A DNA stretch of 64,000 nt. Source: Planomicrobium stackebrandtii (GTDB taxonomy: Bacteria; Bacillota; Bacilli; Bacillales_A; Planococcaceae). The notes beneath the pieces were generated by a model, which did not search any database, was not told the origin of the DNA, and saw nothing but the letters and a program-made list of their open reading frames with translations. A program made the position numbers and the translations under genes. Within the stretch, counting starts at the first letter, position 1. Every line of letters begins with the position of its first letter. Below are positions 28,052 to 35,858 of the stretch, in pieces. The stretch spans positions 248,001-312,000 of the forward strand of contig NZ_JAUSWB010000006.1 in NCBI RefSeq assembly GCF_030814955.1, written 5' to 3'.

Positions 28052-28897
28052 TCAACTTTTCGGAATTTCCATATTCTTATGGATATTAACTTGATGCGGA
28101 AACGGAATTTCAATGCCGCTTGCATCAAGAGCTTCTTTGATGGCTTTGCGCAATTGGCGTTCTACCGCCCATTGCTCACCGCTTTGCGCTTTTGCAATAA
28201 CCCGCAAGGTCACATCTGATGCACCGAATGCCTGTACCCCAATAACATCAGGACCCTCAACAATTGTCGTATCTTTTGCCGCCACCTGGTCGCAGGCTGT
28301 TTGGATGATGCTAACCGCTTCGTCAATATTTTCATCGTAAGATATGCCAATATCAACGAGTGCACGCATATTGCCCCGCGAATGGTTGCTGACTGTGGTG
28401 ATGTCCCGGTTTGGAATATAATTCAATGTGCCATCGAAACTGCGGATTTGAGTTGTTCTTAAACCCACCGCCTCTACAATGCCGTCCAGATTTCCGACGG
28501 TTACATAATCATTTACATCGAGCTGCTTTTCCAGCAACAAAAAGAAACCGGTCACTACATCACTGACAAGGCCTTGAGCTCCAAAGCCTATCGCCAGCCC
28601 CACAATTCCGGCACCCGCAATCAAACTGGCGACAGACAAGCCGAATATATTGAATAGGGTCGCAACCAATATAAAAATCAAGACATAAGAAAACACATTT
28701 TCCGATAAACTTTGGAGCGTCAAAGCGCGGCCTTTCGTAACATCGCCCTTTACCAGCAGTTTATCGAAGAAACGGTCTATCAGTTTTTTCCCGATTGCTT
28801 TTACCAAAGCAAAAGCAATGAGAATCCCGATAATTTGGGCTGCAATCACTCCTGCGCTAAAAAGCAGTGCTTCCCAATCAAAGCTTTCAAAATTCAA
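28052..28897 (-). CDS. Small-conductance mechanosensitive channel (MscS family)
   Basis: A 281-residue MscS-type channel, close in size to B. subtilis YkuT, which releases solutes on hypo-osmotic shock. Two N-terminal helices are followed by the pore helix in SLIAGAGIVGLAIGFGAQGLV around residue 95, rich in Gly and Ala as expected, and then by the beta domain beginning DVVTGFFLLLEKQLDVNDYV. The remaining C-terminal domain ends IEIPFPHQVNIHKN, a common MscS ending. The start is a TTG at 28897 behind GGAAGGA; no ATG fits. Monocistronic. Confidence 0.92.
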   Translation of the reverse strand: MNFESFDWEALLFSAGVIAAQIIGILIAFALVKAIGKKLIDRFFDKLLVKGDVTKGRALTLQSLSENVFSYVLIFILVATLFNIFGLSVASLIAGAGIVGLAIGFGAQGLVSDVVTGFFLLLEKQLDVNDYVTVGNLDGIVEAVGLRTTQIRSFDGTLNYIPNRDITTVSNHSRGNMRALVDIGISYDENIDEAVSIIQTACDQVAAKDTTIVEGPDVIGVQAFGASDVTLRVIAKAQSGEQWAVERQLRKAIKEALDASGIEIPFPHQVNIHKNMEIPKS

Positions 28898-29026
28898 AAC
28901 AAATCATCCTTCCCATTATCCTGTTTCTTTATAACATATATGCACCTTCCATTTCATTTGTCGGGACTAAACCGAAGAGATTCGGGTAGTAATTGAAGAA
29001 GATCAATTTTAGCGAGGAGGATTCTA

Positions 29027-30115
29027 ATGAAAATACAAGCAGCCGTTACACATGGCTTAGGAGAAGAATTTAAGTTTGAAGAAGTGGAACTGGGCGAACC
29101 TAAAATGAATGAGGTGCTGGTGAAAATTGTGGCATCTGGTGTTTGCCATACGGATGCTGTTGCAAGGGATTTAGGCTTGTCTCCATTTCCTGCAGTCCTG
29201 GGACATGAAGGGTCAGGAATCGTTGAAAAAGTGGGATCTGCCGTTACGACCATTCAGGCCGGTGATCACGTCGTGCTGTCATTTGCTTATTGTGGCCATT
29301 GCGAAAATTGCCTGACGGGACATCCAACTGTTTGCCTAAATTTCAACGACTTGAACTTTGGCGGCAAAATGCAGGATGGCACAAACCGAATCCATCACCA
29401 CGATCATGCCGTGTCGACGTTTTTCGGTCAATCGTCTTTTGGCACTTTCGCTGTGACCAATGAACGAAATGTCGTCAAAGTTGATCCGGAAGTCGATTTG
29501 ACACTCCTCGGCCCTCTAGGCTGCGGTATTCAGACGGGTGCTGGAACGGTATTGAACCGGTTCAAACCTGAGTTTGGCTCTTCCATCGCCATTTACGGCA
29601 GCGGAGCGGTCGGATTGAGCGCGGTCATGGCCGCGAAAATCGCCGGCTGCTTTAACATCATTGCGGTTGACATTCATGATAGCCGTCTGGAACTTGCTAG
29701 GGAATTGGGAGCGACGCATACACTCAACGGTAAAAATGTCGACGTCGTACAAGAGATCAAAAAAATCACAAAAGGCGGTACACATTACGCGGTTGAGACC
29801 ACCGGAGTGCCGCCGGTCGTTAAACAAGCGATCCATGCCCTTCGCCCGCTCGGTTCATGCGCCATTGTCGGCGTGACACCCGAAATCACATTCGATGTCC
29901 ATAATGACATCATGGCTGAAGGCAAAACTGTCATGGGCGTAATTGAAGGAGACTCAATTCCGCAAGTGTTTATTCCGCAGCTGGTGGATTATTATAAACG
30001 CGGCCTGTTCCCATTCGATAAATTAACTAAAGTCTATGATTTTGACCAGCTTAACGAAGCATTCGAAGACTCAAAAAAAGGCATTACCATCAAGCCAATC
30101 GTAAAAATCAGTTAA
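29027..30115 (+). CDS. Zinc-dependent NAD(P) alcohol dehydrogenase (aryl-alcohol type)
   Basis: A 362-residue medium-chain dehydrogenase. Catalytic zinc ligands are the Cys in GVCHTDAVARD and the His of LGHEGSGIVE; the structural zinc uses CGHCENCLTGHPTVC around residue 90. The nucleotide fold has IYGSGAVGLSAVMAAKIAG around residue 187. Length and sequence resemble aryl- and benzyl-alcohol dehydrogenases, which oxidise aromatic alcohols to aldehydes; the substrate is inferred. The ATG follows GAGGAGG. It is alone and ends at a hairpin. Confidence 0.88.
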   Translation: MKIQAAVTHGLGEEFKFEEVELGEPKMNEVLVKIVASGVCHTDAVARDLGLSPFPAVLGHEGSGIVEKVGSAVTTIQAGDHVVLSFAYCGHCENCLTGHPTVCLNFNDLNFGGKMQDGTNRIHHHDHAVSTFFGQSSFGTFAVTNERNVVKVDPEVDLTLLGPLGCGIQTGAGTVLNRFKPEFGSSIAIYGSGAVGLSAVMAAKIAGCFNIIAVDIHDSRLELARELGATHTLNGKNVDVVQEIKKITKGGTHYAVETTGVPPVVKQAIHALRPLGSCAIVGVTPEITFDVHNDIMAEGKTVMGVIEGDSIPQVFIPQLVDYYKRGLFPFDKLTKVYDFDQLNEAFEDSKKGITIKPIVKIS

Positions 30116-30146
30116 CCATAAAAGCGCTCCTCAAAAAGGGCTGCTC

Positions 30147-30192
30147 AACTGCAGACAAGCTCTGTGCAATCGGGTTTGTCTACAGTTTTTTT
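30147..30192 (+). terminator. Terminator of the alcohol dehydrogenase gene
   Basis: AACTGCAGACAAG pairs with TTTGTCTACAGTT (two imperfect positions) across a 15-base loop, with a T run. Confidence 0.75.
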
Positions 30193-30390
30193 GATTTTCC
30201 GAATCACTTGTTGGCATTGAGAGCGTTCTGATCAGAAAAATTTAGAGGCTAAATTAATAAAAGTGATTGGCAAATTCCACTTTCACGACAAAAGAGAAGG
30301 ATAAGAAGTGATCTCTTCTCTTCCTATAATCGCTCATATGTTAACTAATTTTTAAAAAACCAGCTTAACAAAATACCTGCAATCAGCAAT

Positions 30391-30900
30391 TCAACTCTCC
30401 CCTGTACTAAACTGTTTATAACCATCCCAATCGTATATTACCTCTTGCTCTTCACCGTTTACGGTGTAGTTAATTCTTGCCGCGCGATGCGGATCTTCTG
30501 ATACTTCACCAAGTTGCAGTTTTAATACAATTCTTCCTGTTTCGTCAATCTCATAACCACTGATATCTTCGACAGCCCCTATATCATGTCCCTCTGAATA
30601 AACACCTACTTGCTTTAAAGGATCCGCTCCATAAACTTCATAAGCAATTCCGTCTTCATCAAATGTAACGGGTTCGTGATTCTCTTTAACTAAATCGAAA
30701 GAATTAATTGTAACAGCCTCTTCCCCTGTCCACTCAATTTCATGAATCATAGAGTAAGTGGAATTAGCTTCAATCGAATCCATGTAGATACTGTCCAGAA
30801 GAAACTCCCCATTTTCTGCGTTTTCAACCTCTTCAGTCTCACTGCAAGCAGCTAATGTAAAAATAATTAGCAGAGCTGGTAATACACACAATCTCTTCAT
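30391..30900 (-). CDS. Putative lipoprotein
   Basis: A 169-residue exported lipoprotein: signal MKRLCVLPALLIIFTLAACS with a lipobox LAAC at residues 17-20, then an acidic linker and a beta-rich domain (EIEWTGEEAVTINSFDLV, RIVLKLQLGEVS, RINYTVNGEEQEVIYDW). No known family is recognised; the pattern resembles small surface-anchored beta-sandwich proteins. The ATG at 30900 is nine bases after AAGGAG; the open frame three codons upstream would put the start directly on the ribosome-binding site. It opens the AT-rich accessory stretch. Confidence 0.78.
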   Translation of the reverse strand: MKRLCVLPALLIIFTLAACSETEEVENAENGEFLLDSIYMDSIEANSTYSMIHEIEWTGEEAVTINSFDLVKENHEPVTFDEDGIAYEVYGADPLKQVGVYSEGHDIGAVEDISGYEIDETGRIVLKLQLGEVSEDPHRAARINYTVNGEEQEVIYDWDGYKQFSTGES

Positions 30901-31383
30901 TGCTTCCATCTCCTTTCTTTATATCCTTATAATTACCGATACCCTACTTTTTCTCACTTAAAAGTGACTTGGGCCTTTATGGTATATAGTGGATTTTTCA
31001 TTTGCGTATAAAAATGAAGAATCTTATTTTAGATAAAGTCCTTCCCTTCTGATAACATCGTGATGTGTAAACCGTTCAATTACATAGTTTACTTGTAACA
31101 CAAGCAGGAACTTCAATTGGAACATTACTTATTTCCCGTTAAGTTAACTTTAAGATTGGATCAAAACTCTATATAATCATATTTATCTTCGCAATATTTT
31201 TACAAACCCTTCCGTTTTCAACTTAAAAAAAATTATTAGGTCAGTAATATTGAAATAAAGAGTTTACAAAGTAATTTTAGATTAGTTTTAAACTGCATTG
31301 CCCTAAGCTAGTTCAACTAAAAGATTCAGAACAAGTAATTGTTGAGATCACTACTATTTGCATGAGAAAGGAGAAGCACTAGT
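30901..31383. other. AT-rich gap without recognisable gene
   Basis: About 480 bases between the divergent lipoprotein and small membrane protein genes. Stops occur often in every frame, and I see no structured RNA or repeat. It should hold the promoters of both flanking genes. Confidence 0.6.
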
Positions 31384-31590
31384 ATGTCGAAAATAGAAAA
31401 TTCTAGATGGAAACTTAGTATGGCTGGCTTTACAGCGTTTGTTTTAGCTACTATTTTCTACTTAATAACTGGTCCTAATATACCTGCCATACTTGGCTTT
31501 TTAACATCTGCAATAGTATTGTTCATTATAAATGCTGTTTATGTTTTTTACACAAACAAGAAATCAGGGAATACAAAAAATCAGATATAG
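31384..31590 (+). CDS. Small two-helix membrane protein
   Basis: A 68-residue protein with two hydrophobic helices (MAGFTAFVLATIFYLITG and ILGFLTSAIVLFIINAVYVF) and a basic C-terminus, KKSGNTKNQI. The ATG follows AAAGGAGAAG, so translation is likely. Unknown family. It belongs to a set of tiny AT-rich membrane-protein genes in this stretch. Confidence 0.68.
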   Translation: MSKIENSRWKLSMAGFTAFVLATIFYLITGPNIPAILGFLTSAIVLFIINAVYVFYTNKKSGNTKNQI

Positions 31591-31720
31591 ACTAACTACT
31601 AGACGTCTGCTGTTCCCATCATTTAAAACCGTCCGTAGTACAATGCAGAATGGCTACTGATTGTAATGGAGTTGATTTTTCATTTACTTCATTTCTCTTT
31701 TTTAAATTAATCTTATAAAA

Positions 31721-31760
31721 TAATAAAATCAGGAGCCTCATGCTCCTGGTTTTATTATTA
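31721..31760 (+). terminator. Terminator downstream of the small membrane protein gene
   Basis: AATAAAATCAGGAGC pairs with GCTCCTGGTTTTATT around a CTCAT loop. Flanking A and T runs make it usable from both strands. Confidence 0.85.
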
Positions 31761-31819
31761 ATTAAATTGATATTTCATCAGTATTAGTTTGCGGTAGTAG
31801 AATTCTAGTGAAGGAGATC

Positions 31820-32024
31820 ATGAAATGTTTAATCTAATCTCACCAATCAGCTGATTAAGATTATCCTGATTTGGATTATATACGTTCTAATATTTACAGA
31901 TGGCAACTTTTCTTATCCTCAAGATAAAATCTTTATTATTTTAGTTACAATATTTTATATTTTACTAACGATTTTTTGCCTTTGGAGAATAAAAATCCTA
32001 GTAAAAAAGTGCGATCTGAACTAA
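31820..32024 (+). pseudogene. Frameshifted small membrane protein gene
   Basis: A good ribosome-binding site (GAAGGAG) precedes ATG codons at 31820 and 31825, but both frames stop within ten codons. The third frame is open from 31833 to the TAA at 32022-32024 and reads SNLTNQLIKIILIWIIYVLI, then FTDGNFSYPQDKIF, a second hydrophobic helix and a basic tail RIKILVKKCDLN. This is the layout of the neighbouring two-helix proteins. One base too many between 31820 and 31833 would explain the break. It could instead be a sequencing error, or start at a rare codon. Confidence 0.5.
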
Positions 32025-32055
32025 GCGGACTTTAAAAGTAATGCATAATAACGAT

Positions 32056-32095
32056 AAAGACCAGGTAAGGGATCCCCCTTTTTCCTGGCCTTTTT
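32056..32095 (+). terminator. Terminator after the frameshifted gene
   Basis: GACCAGG and CCTGGCC form the stem with an interior GGGATCCCC, followed by TTTTT. Confidence 0.7.
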
Positions 32096-32127
32096 GAATG
32101 TAACTTACTTGCTAATAAGTTACATTC
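32096..32127. repeat. Inverted repeat GAATGTAACTTA / TAAGTTACATTC
   Basis: Two perfect 12-base arms are separated by CTTGCTAA. Half sites of the same motif recur at 32171 (AATGTAAC), 32430-32442 (TTAAGTTACATTC) and 32852-32860 (GTTACATTC), around each of the small genes here. It has no T run of its own, so it is not a simple terminator. Confidence 0.65.
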
Positions 32128-32178
32128 AAAATTAATAAAAAACCTACTGGATTTAAGTAGATATATTTCCAATGTAAC

Positions 32179-32352
32179 TCACTTCTTCTGTAGCTTAGGC
32201 AAGAAATACGTACTGCTTCCCATTAGTATTCCTCCAAGTACTCCAAGCAACACGCCAATTATTATCCACGTTGTCGATAAAAGAGTGGACAAATATATTC
32301 CTGACATAAACATGATCAAGCCAATTAACAAACAGGTTATCCATCTTTTCAT
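32179..32352 (-). CDS. Small two-helix membrane protein, 57 residues
   Basis: A short frame: MKRWITCLLIGLIMFMSGIY, then a second Gly-rich hydrophobic helix (WIIIGVLLGVLGGILMG) and a basic end, YFLPKLQKK. GGAGGAG lies six bases before the ATG at 32352, which makes translation likely. The family is unknown. It is similar in design to the neighbouring tiny membrane proteins but not in sequence. Confidence 0.65.
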   Translation of the reverse strand: MKRWITCLLIGLIMFMSGIYLSTLLSTTWIIIGVLLGVLGGILMGSSTYFLPKLQKK

Positions 32353-32446
32353 TCTTCTCCTCCAATAGAGCTTTTTGATAAATACTCGAATTTTTGACCC
32401 TTGTTATTTTGAACTAAACATAATTCACATTAAGTTACATTCATAA

Positions 32447-32740
32447 TTAGCTGATTTGTTCTTTATTAAAAATCCCTTTTATCAAACACCAAATTCCAAC
32501 TAGACAGATAACAGGAAAAATAAGAATTGGATAAATGATTTCTGCCCACCCAGTAGTTTCAACAGATCCAAATGTTGTATAAAGCCCTCCAATAAGCCAA
32601 GAAAAAAATGGTGCAACTAAAGCTATCAAAGTAATCCCCCATACGATTTGTTTCTTTTTCTGTGACTTGTGTCTACTACAAATATAAGCGACAGCCAAAC
32701 CGAGACTTAAAATTATTAAAGGAAAAACAACTTCTAACAT
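32447..32740 (-). CDS. Small membrane protein, 97 residues
   Basis: Three hydrophobic helices (VVFPLIILSLGLAVAYICS, IVWGITLIALVAPFFSWLIGG, IIYPILIFPVICLVGIWCLI) with a basic SRHKSQKKKQ loop after the first. The ATG follows AAGGAAGGGAG. I recognise no family and propose no function. It precedes the 57-residue gene on the same strand with about 95 bases between them. Confidence 0.68.
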   Translation of the reverse strand: MLEVVFPLIILSLGLAVAYICSRHKSQKKKQIVWGITLIALVAPFFSWLIGGLYTTFGSVETTGWAEIIYPILIFPVICLVGIWCLIKGIFNKEQIS

Positions 32741-32908
32741 GAGTATGGCTCCCTTCCTTAACTTTTAATTTGTGCCAAATTTTCGGAGTAATATGAGTTA
32801 ATTTTCTTTTTCATAAATTCTAATAATCGAATATAACTTAACGGCACTTTTGTTACATTCAATCTACTGTCAACTCTTACTTCTTACTTTCTAAATATCA
32901 ACGAGAGC

Positions 32909-34042
32909 TCACCGAAGTTTTATCCGGTAATGGCTCATGGATTTTGGTATGCCTTTTATCTCAATCACTCCGCTATACAGCAATTGGCGAATCCGATATT
33001 CCAAATAGAAGGAATCAACAAACTCCTGCAGTTCTGCAACGATTTCCCCGATTACTTTTCCAGTCAGGATGAAATCTTTACTCTCTTGTTTTTGGTGCAG
33101 CTTTTCGAGTTTCTCTATAATGAGTAAATCGTAATAATCTGCTGGCACAGTTTTGAGTTCTTCATCTTTCCAAATGCGCAGCACTTCCTCCGTTTCGGAA
33201 AGGGCAGCCCATTCTTTAAGATAATAGTCTCTTTTTTCTTTAGGTAAAGGTTCAGCATTTTGCTCATTTTTAAAGAACAGCTTTAGTTTTTCCGCATTCA
33301 GAAATCCCGTATGAAAATAAACGGATCCGTCTTCAACAGCCATGTATTTCTCGTACAGTTCCATTGTATTCATCAGAATAATCCTATTTGTTTTATTCCG
33401 TAGCAAATAAAGATAAAAACGAAGGCCTATTTGTTCTTTTGCATTACCTCCGTACCAGATGTAGACAGGAATGTCAGGCGCTATATCTTCGATTTGCAGC
33501 ACAGCATTTTTAAACTTTCGCTCATATTCATTATCTTCTTGCCCAGAATTGATATTGTCAAACAGCCACTCCGAACGGAAGTCCAGACCTTCTTTTTCAG
33601 GCATCTTCCACAACGGGCCGATGGAAAAGATATCCGGAAATGCAATTACGGTCTTAGGACGCTCCAGCCCGGCTCTTAATGAACTTTCTGCAAATTCCGA
33701 AGTCACAATATGAACTGAACTCGCATGATTCTCGCCTTTCTTTCTCTGGCGATTTTTTCGAATCTGTTTATTTATTTCGTCCGCTAGTTTGTTCAAATCA
33801 CGATGATTTATAAATATGCTTCTGCCTTCAACAGGTTTTCTTTCAGTATGAATAAATGACTTAAAGTCTTCTGCGGATTCCACATTGTACGTCTCTGGAT
33901 TGCTGCTCTCTATTAAATCCGATCCTGTCACATATTTTCCAGTTTCGATTCGATAAACTATAACAAGGTGCTCTTCAATTAGAAAATAGATAAATGGATA
34001 ATTGACTCTAGTCTCGATTAAAATCTCCCTTTCCTTTTCCAT
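32909..34042 (-). CDS. DUF1835/DUF3658 domain protein
   Basis: A 377-residue soluble protein. Residues about 108-240 form a DUF1835-like domain beginning SVHIVTSEFAESSLRAGL and passing through FSIGPLWKM, then YIWYGGNAKEQIGLRFYLYL. The C-terminal part (KEWAALSETEEVLRIW to the end SHYRIKLR) matches DUF3658. The first 100 residues are an N-terminal extension. Such proteins occur widely in Bacillales with no known function. The ATG at 34042 has no clear ribosome-binding site, which leaves the exact start open. A hairpin-forming repeat lies about 75 bases upstream. Confidence 0.78.
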   Translation of the reverse strand: MEKEREILIETRVNYPFIYFLIEEHLVIVYRIETGKYVTGSDLIESSNPETYNVESAEDFKSFIHTERKPVEGRSIFINHRDLNKLADEINKQIRKNRQRKKGENHASSVHIVTSEFAESSLRAGLERPKTVIAFPDIFSIGPLWKMPEKEGLDFRSEWLFDNINSGQEDNEYERKFKNAVLQIEDIAPDIPVYIWYGGNAKEQIGLRFYLYLLRNKTNRIILMNTMELYEKYMAVEDGSVYFHTGFLNAEKLKLFFKNEQNAEPLPKEKRDYYLKEWAALSETEEVLRIWKDEELKTVPADYYDLLIIEKLEKLHQKQESKDFILTGKVIGEIVAELQEFVDSFYLEYRIRQLLYSGVIEIKGIPKSMSHYRIKLR

Positions 34043-34117
34043 AATTTTACCATATGTTTTTTTGATAATAAGGGTTCTTAACTAAACAATCTATCCTGAG
34101 TTAAACTTAGAAAAAAC

Positions 34118-34144
34118 CATTCGTAAAAGTACACTTTTACAATC
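34118..34144. repeat. Single TCGTAAA-type inverted repeat
   Basis: CATTCGTAAAAGTACACTTTTACAATC: the arms GTAAAAGT and ACTTTTAC pair. The same motif appears, better preserved, at 34553-34580 and 34610-34648. Confidence 0.6.
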
Positions 34145-34229
34145 TAAAGAACTTTTGACATTCTTCTCAACATACATATTTCCAATCAAGTCTATGGTAA
34201 TATAAGGATAAAATAAAAGAGGTGATTCG

Positions 34230-34427
34230 ATGAATAAGATTTTAGCATTCTCAATTTTAGGGATGGGGTTAACTGGTGCCGTTTTAATAATCTCAGTTGC
34301 TCTATTATTTAATCCTCCAATAGGAAATGTATTGAAGATAGTTCTTGCTGGTTCAGCAACAGCTTTTGTTATATTAGCTATCTCGGCTCGAGTCCTTCGT
34401 CAGCGATTAGATGAAATAACAGAGTAA
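34230..34427 (+). CDS. Small membrane protein, 65 residues
   Basis: Two hydrophobic helices (ILAFSILGMGLTGAVLIISVALL and VLKIVLAGSATAFVILAIS) and a charged tail ARVLRQRLDEITE. The ATG follows AAGAGGTG. Unknown family. A perfect hairpin terminator lies 30 bases downstream, which supports a real transcript. Confidence 0.68.
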   Translation: MNKILAFSILGMGLTGAVLIISVALLFNPPIGNVLKIVLAGSATAFVILAISARVLRQRLDEITE

Positions 34428-34458
34428 AATATTCATTAAAATAGTAGAGTCGGTATTA

Positions 34459-34487
34459 AGGAGCAGACAAATTTGTCTGCTTCTTTT
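34459..34487 (+). terminator. Terminator of the 65-residue protein gene
   Basis: GAGCAGACAAATTTGTCTGCTTC is a perfect palindromic stem followed by TTTT. Confidence 0.8.
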
Positions 34488-34552
34488 CCACGTAGAATGA
34501 TTTTAAATTGAAGGTGGATCACTCATAAACGATATAAAACCATTACTCAAAC

Positions 34553-34674
34553 CGTTCGTAAAAGTACACCTTTACGAACGCTTCAAAACATCTGAAAAAC
34601 CGCAAAAAAGAACGTTCGTAAATATGTCAAAACACTTTACGAACGTTCGCTGATTTGTACCCATGTTTACGAAC
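34553..34674. repeat. Cluster of CGTTCGTAAA hairpins
   Basis: Two inverted repeats stand 30 bases apart: CGTTCGTAAA with TTTACGAACG (34553-34580) and GAACGTTCGTAAA with TTTACGAACGTTC (34610-34648). A third half site GTTTACGAAC follows at 34665. This cluster fills most of the 330-base gap between the small membrane protein gene and the M42 peptidase gene. It is too far from a T run to be a set of terminators. Confidence 0.75.
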
Positions 34675-34717
34675 GAAAATATCTCAAGTGTGCAGAAAAC
34701 CGATGTTCCTTAAACAA

Positions 34718-34759
34718 AAAGCCGAGTGTCCTGTTAAGGCACTCGACTTTTCTTTTTGT
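34718..34759 (-). terminator. Terminator of the M42 peptidase gene
   Basis: AAAGCCGAGTGTCC and GGCACTCGACTTT pair, with A and T runs on both sides. Confidence 0.85.
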
Positions 34760-34761
34760 CT

Positions 34762-35841
34762 TCATGTATCCAAAAAGGTCTTTCCAATTAACTCATTGGA
34801 AGAAAAAATAAATGCTTCCACCAAGCGCACGGTGTTTTTCAGGTCATCCAAATCGACAATTTCAATCGGGGTATGGGTATAGCGCGAAGGAATGGAAACC
34901 ACTCCTGACGAAACCCCAGTAGATGTCATATGGATAGCTCCAGCATCTGTGCCGATGCCCATAAAAATCTCCTGCTGGTAAGGAATGCTTTGCTCTACTG
35001 CCACTTTTTCCAAAAGGCCTGTGACAAGCGGATGGGCAATCAATGATTTATCAGCAATTTTAATGCATGGACCGCCTCCAAGCGTACGCGTTCCAGTCAT
35101 GAGTACATCATACGTATCGCTGGTTGGCGTGGTATCGACAGCCAAGGCAAAATCCGGTTTGATCCCCGGTGACAAAACAGAAGCTCCCCGCAAGCCCACT
35201 TCTTCCTGGACCGTAAAGACACAGTAGATGTCGCCGTGTTTGTCGTCTTTGTTTGACGCCAGATTCTTGATCAGTTCGATCAACACGGCGCAGCCTGCGC
35301 GGTCATCCAGTGCTTTTCCGACGACGCGGTTGCGCTTCTTATCTCCCACTAATTTCAGTCCGCTGCCATAGCTGATGGGCTGGCCGACCTTGATGCCCAT
35401 TTCAAGAACTTCCTCTGTCGAAGATGCCCCAACATCGATATACAAATCACGGTGGGAAGTGATGCGTTTGGGATCATCCCACTTCACATAGTGGACAGCT
35501 AACGTTCCAATTACCCCTTCTATATAACCCTCGGCCCCTTTAATCGTAACCGGCTGAGCCAGCAGGACCCGGTTATCGAATCCGCCAAGCTGTTCGAAAC
35601 GCAGGGTGCCGTTCGGCTCGATTTTCTTGACGATAAAGCCGATTTCATCGGCATGCGCCGCTAGCAGAATGGATGGCATCTGTGGATCTGTCGCTTTTAT
35701 TGTCGCAATCAGATTTCCCAGTGCATCAACTTCTACTTTATCCACTTTGTTTTCTATTTCACTTTTGATAAAGCGTTGAACATCCTGTTCAAATCCGCTT
35801 GGCCCTACCAGTTCACATAAACCTTTCAGCAATTCATACAA
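34762..35841 (-). CDS. M42-family aminopeptidase
   Basis: A 359-residue cocatalytic zinc aminopeptidase of the M42 (glutamyl aminopeptidase/FrvX/YsdC) family that trims peptides in the cytoplasm. Metal ligands: His and Asp in LLAAHADEIGFIV near residue 65, Asp in GKALDDRAGCAVL near 177, Glu pair in VFTVQEEVGLRGA near 210, Asp in ALAVDTTPTSD near 232, and the C-terminal His in SRYTHTPIEIVDL. It lies 17 bases after a peptide-binding lipoprotein gene on the same strand, which suggests a unit for peptide capture and digestion. Confidence 0.92.
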   Translation of the reverse strand: MYELLKGLCELVGPSGFEQDVQRFIKSEIENKVDKVEVDALGNLIATIKATDPQMPSILLAAHADEIGFIVKKIEPNGTLRFEQLGGFDNRVLLAQPVTIKGAEGYIEGVIGTLAVHYVKWDDPKRITSHRDLYIDVGASSTEEVLEMGIKVGQPISYGSGLKLVGDKKRNRVVGKALDDRAGCAVLIELIKNLASNKDDKHGDIYCVFTVQEEVGLRGASVLSPGIKPDFALAVDTTPTSDTYDVLMTGTRTLGGGPCIKIADKSLIAHPLVTGLLEKVAVEQSIPYQQEIFMGIGTDAGAIHMTSTGVSSGVVSIPSRYTHTPIEIVDLDDLKNTVRLVEAFIFSSNELIGKTFLDT

Positions 35842-35858
35842 CCCTCATCCACTCCAAA

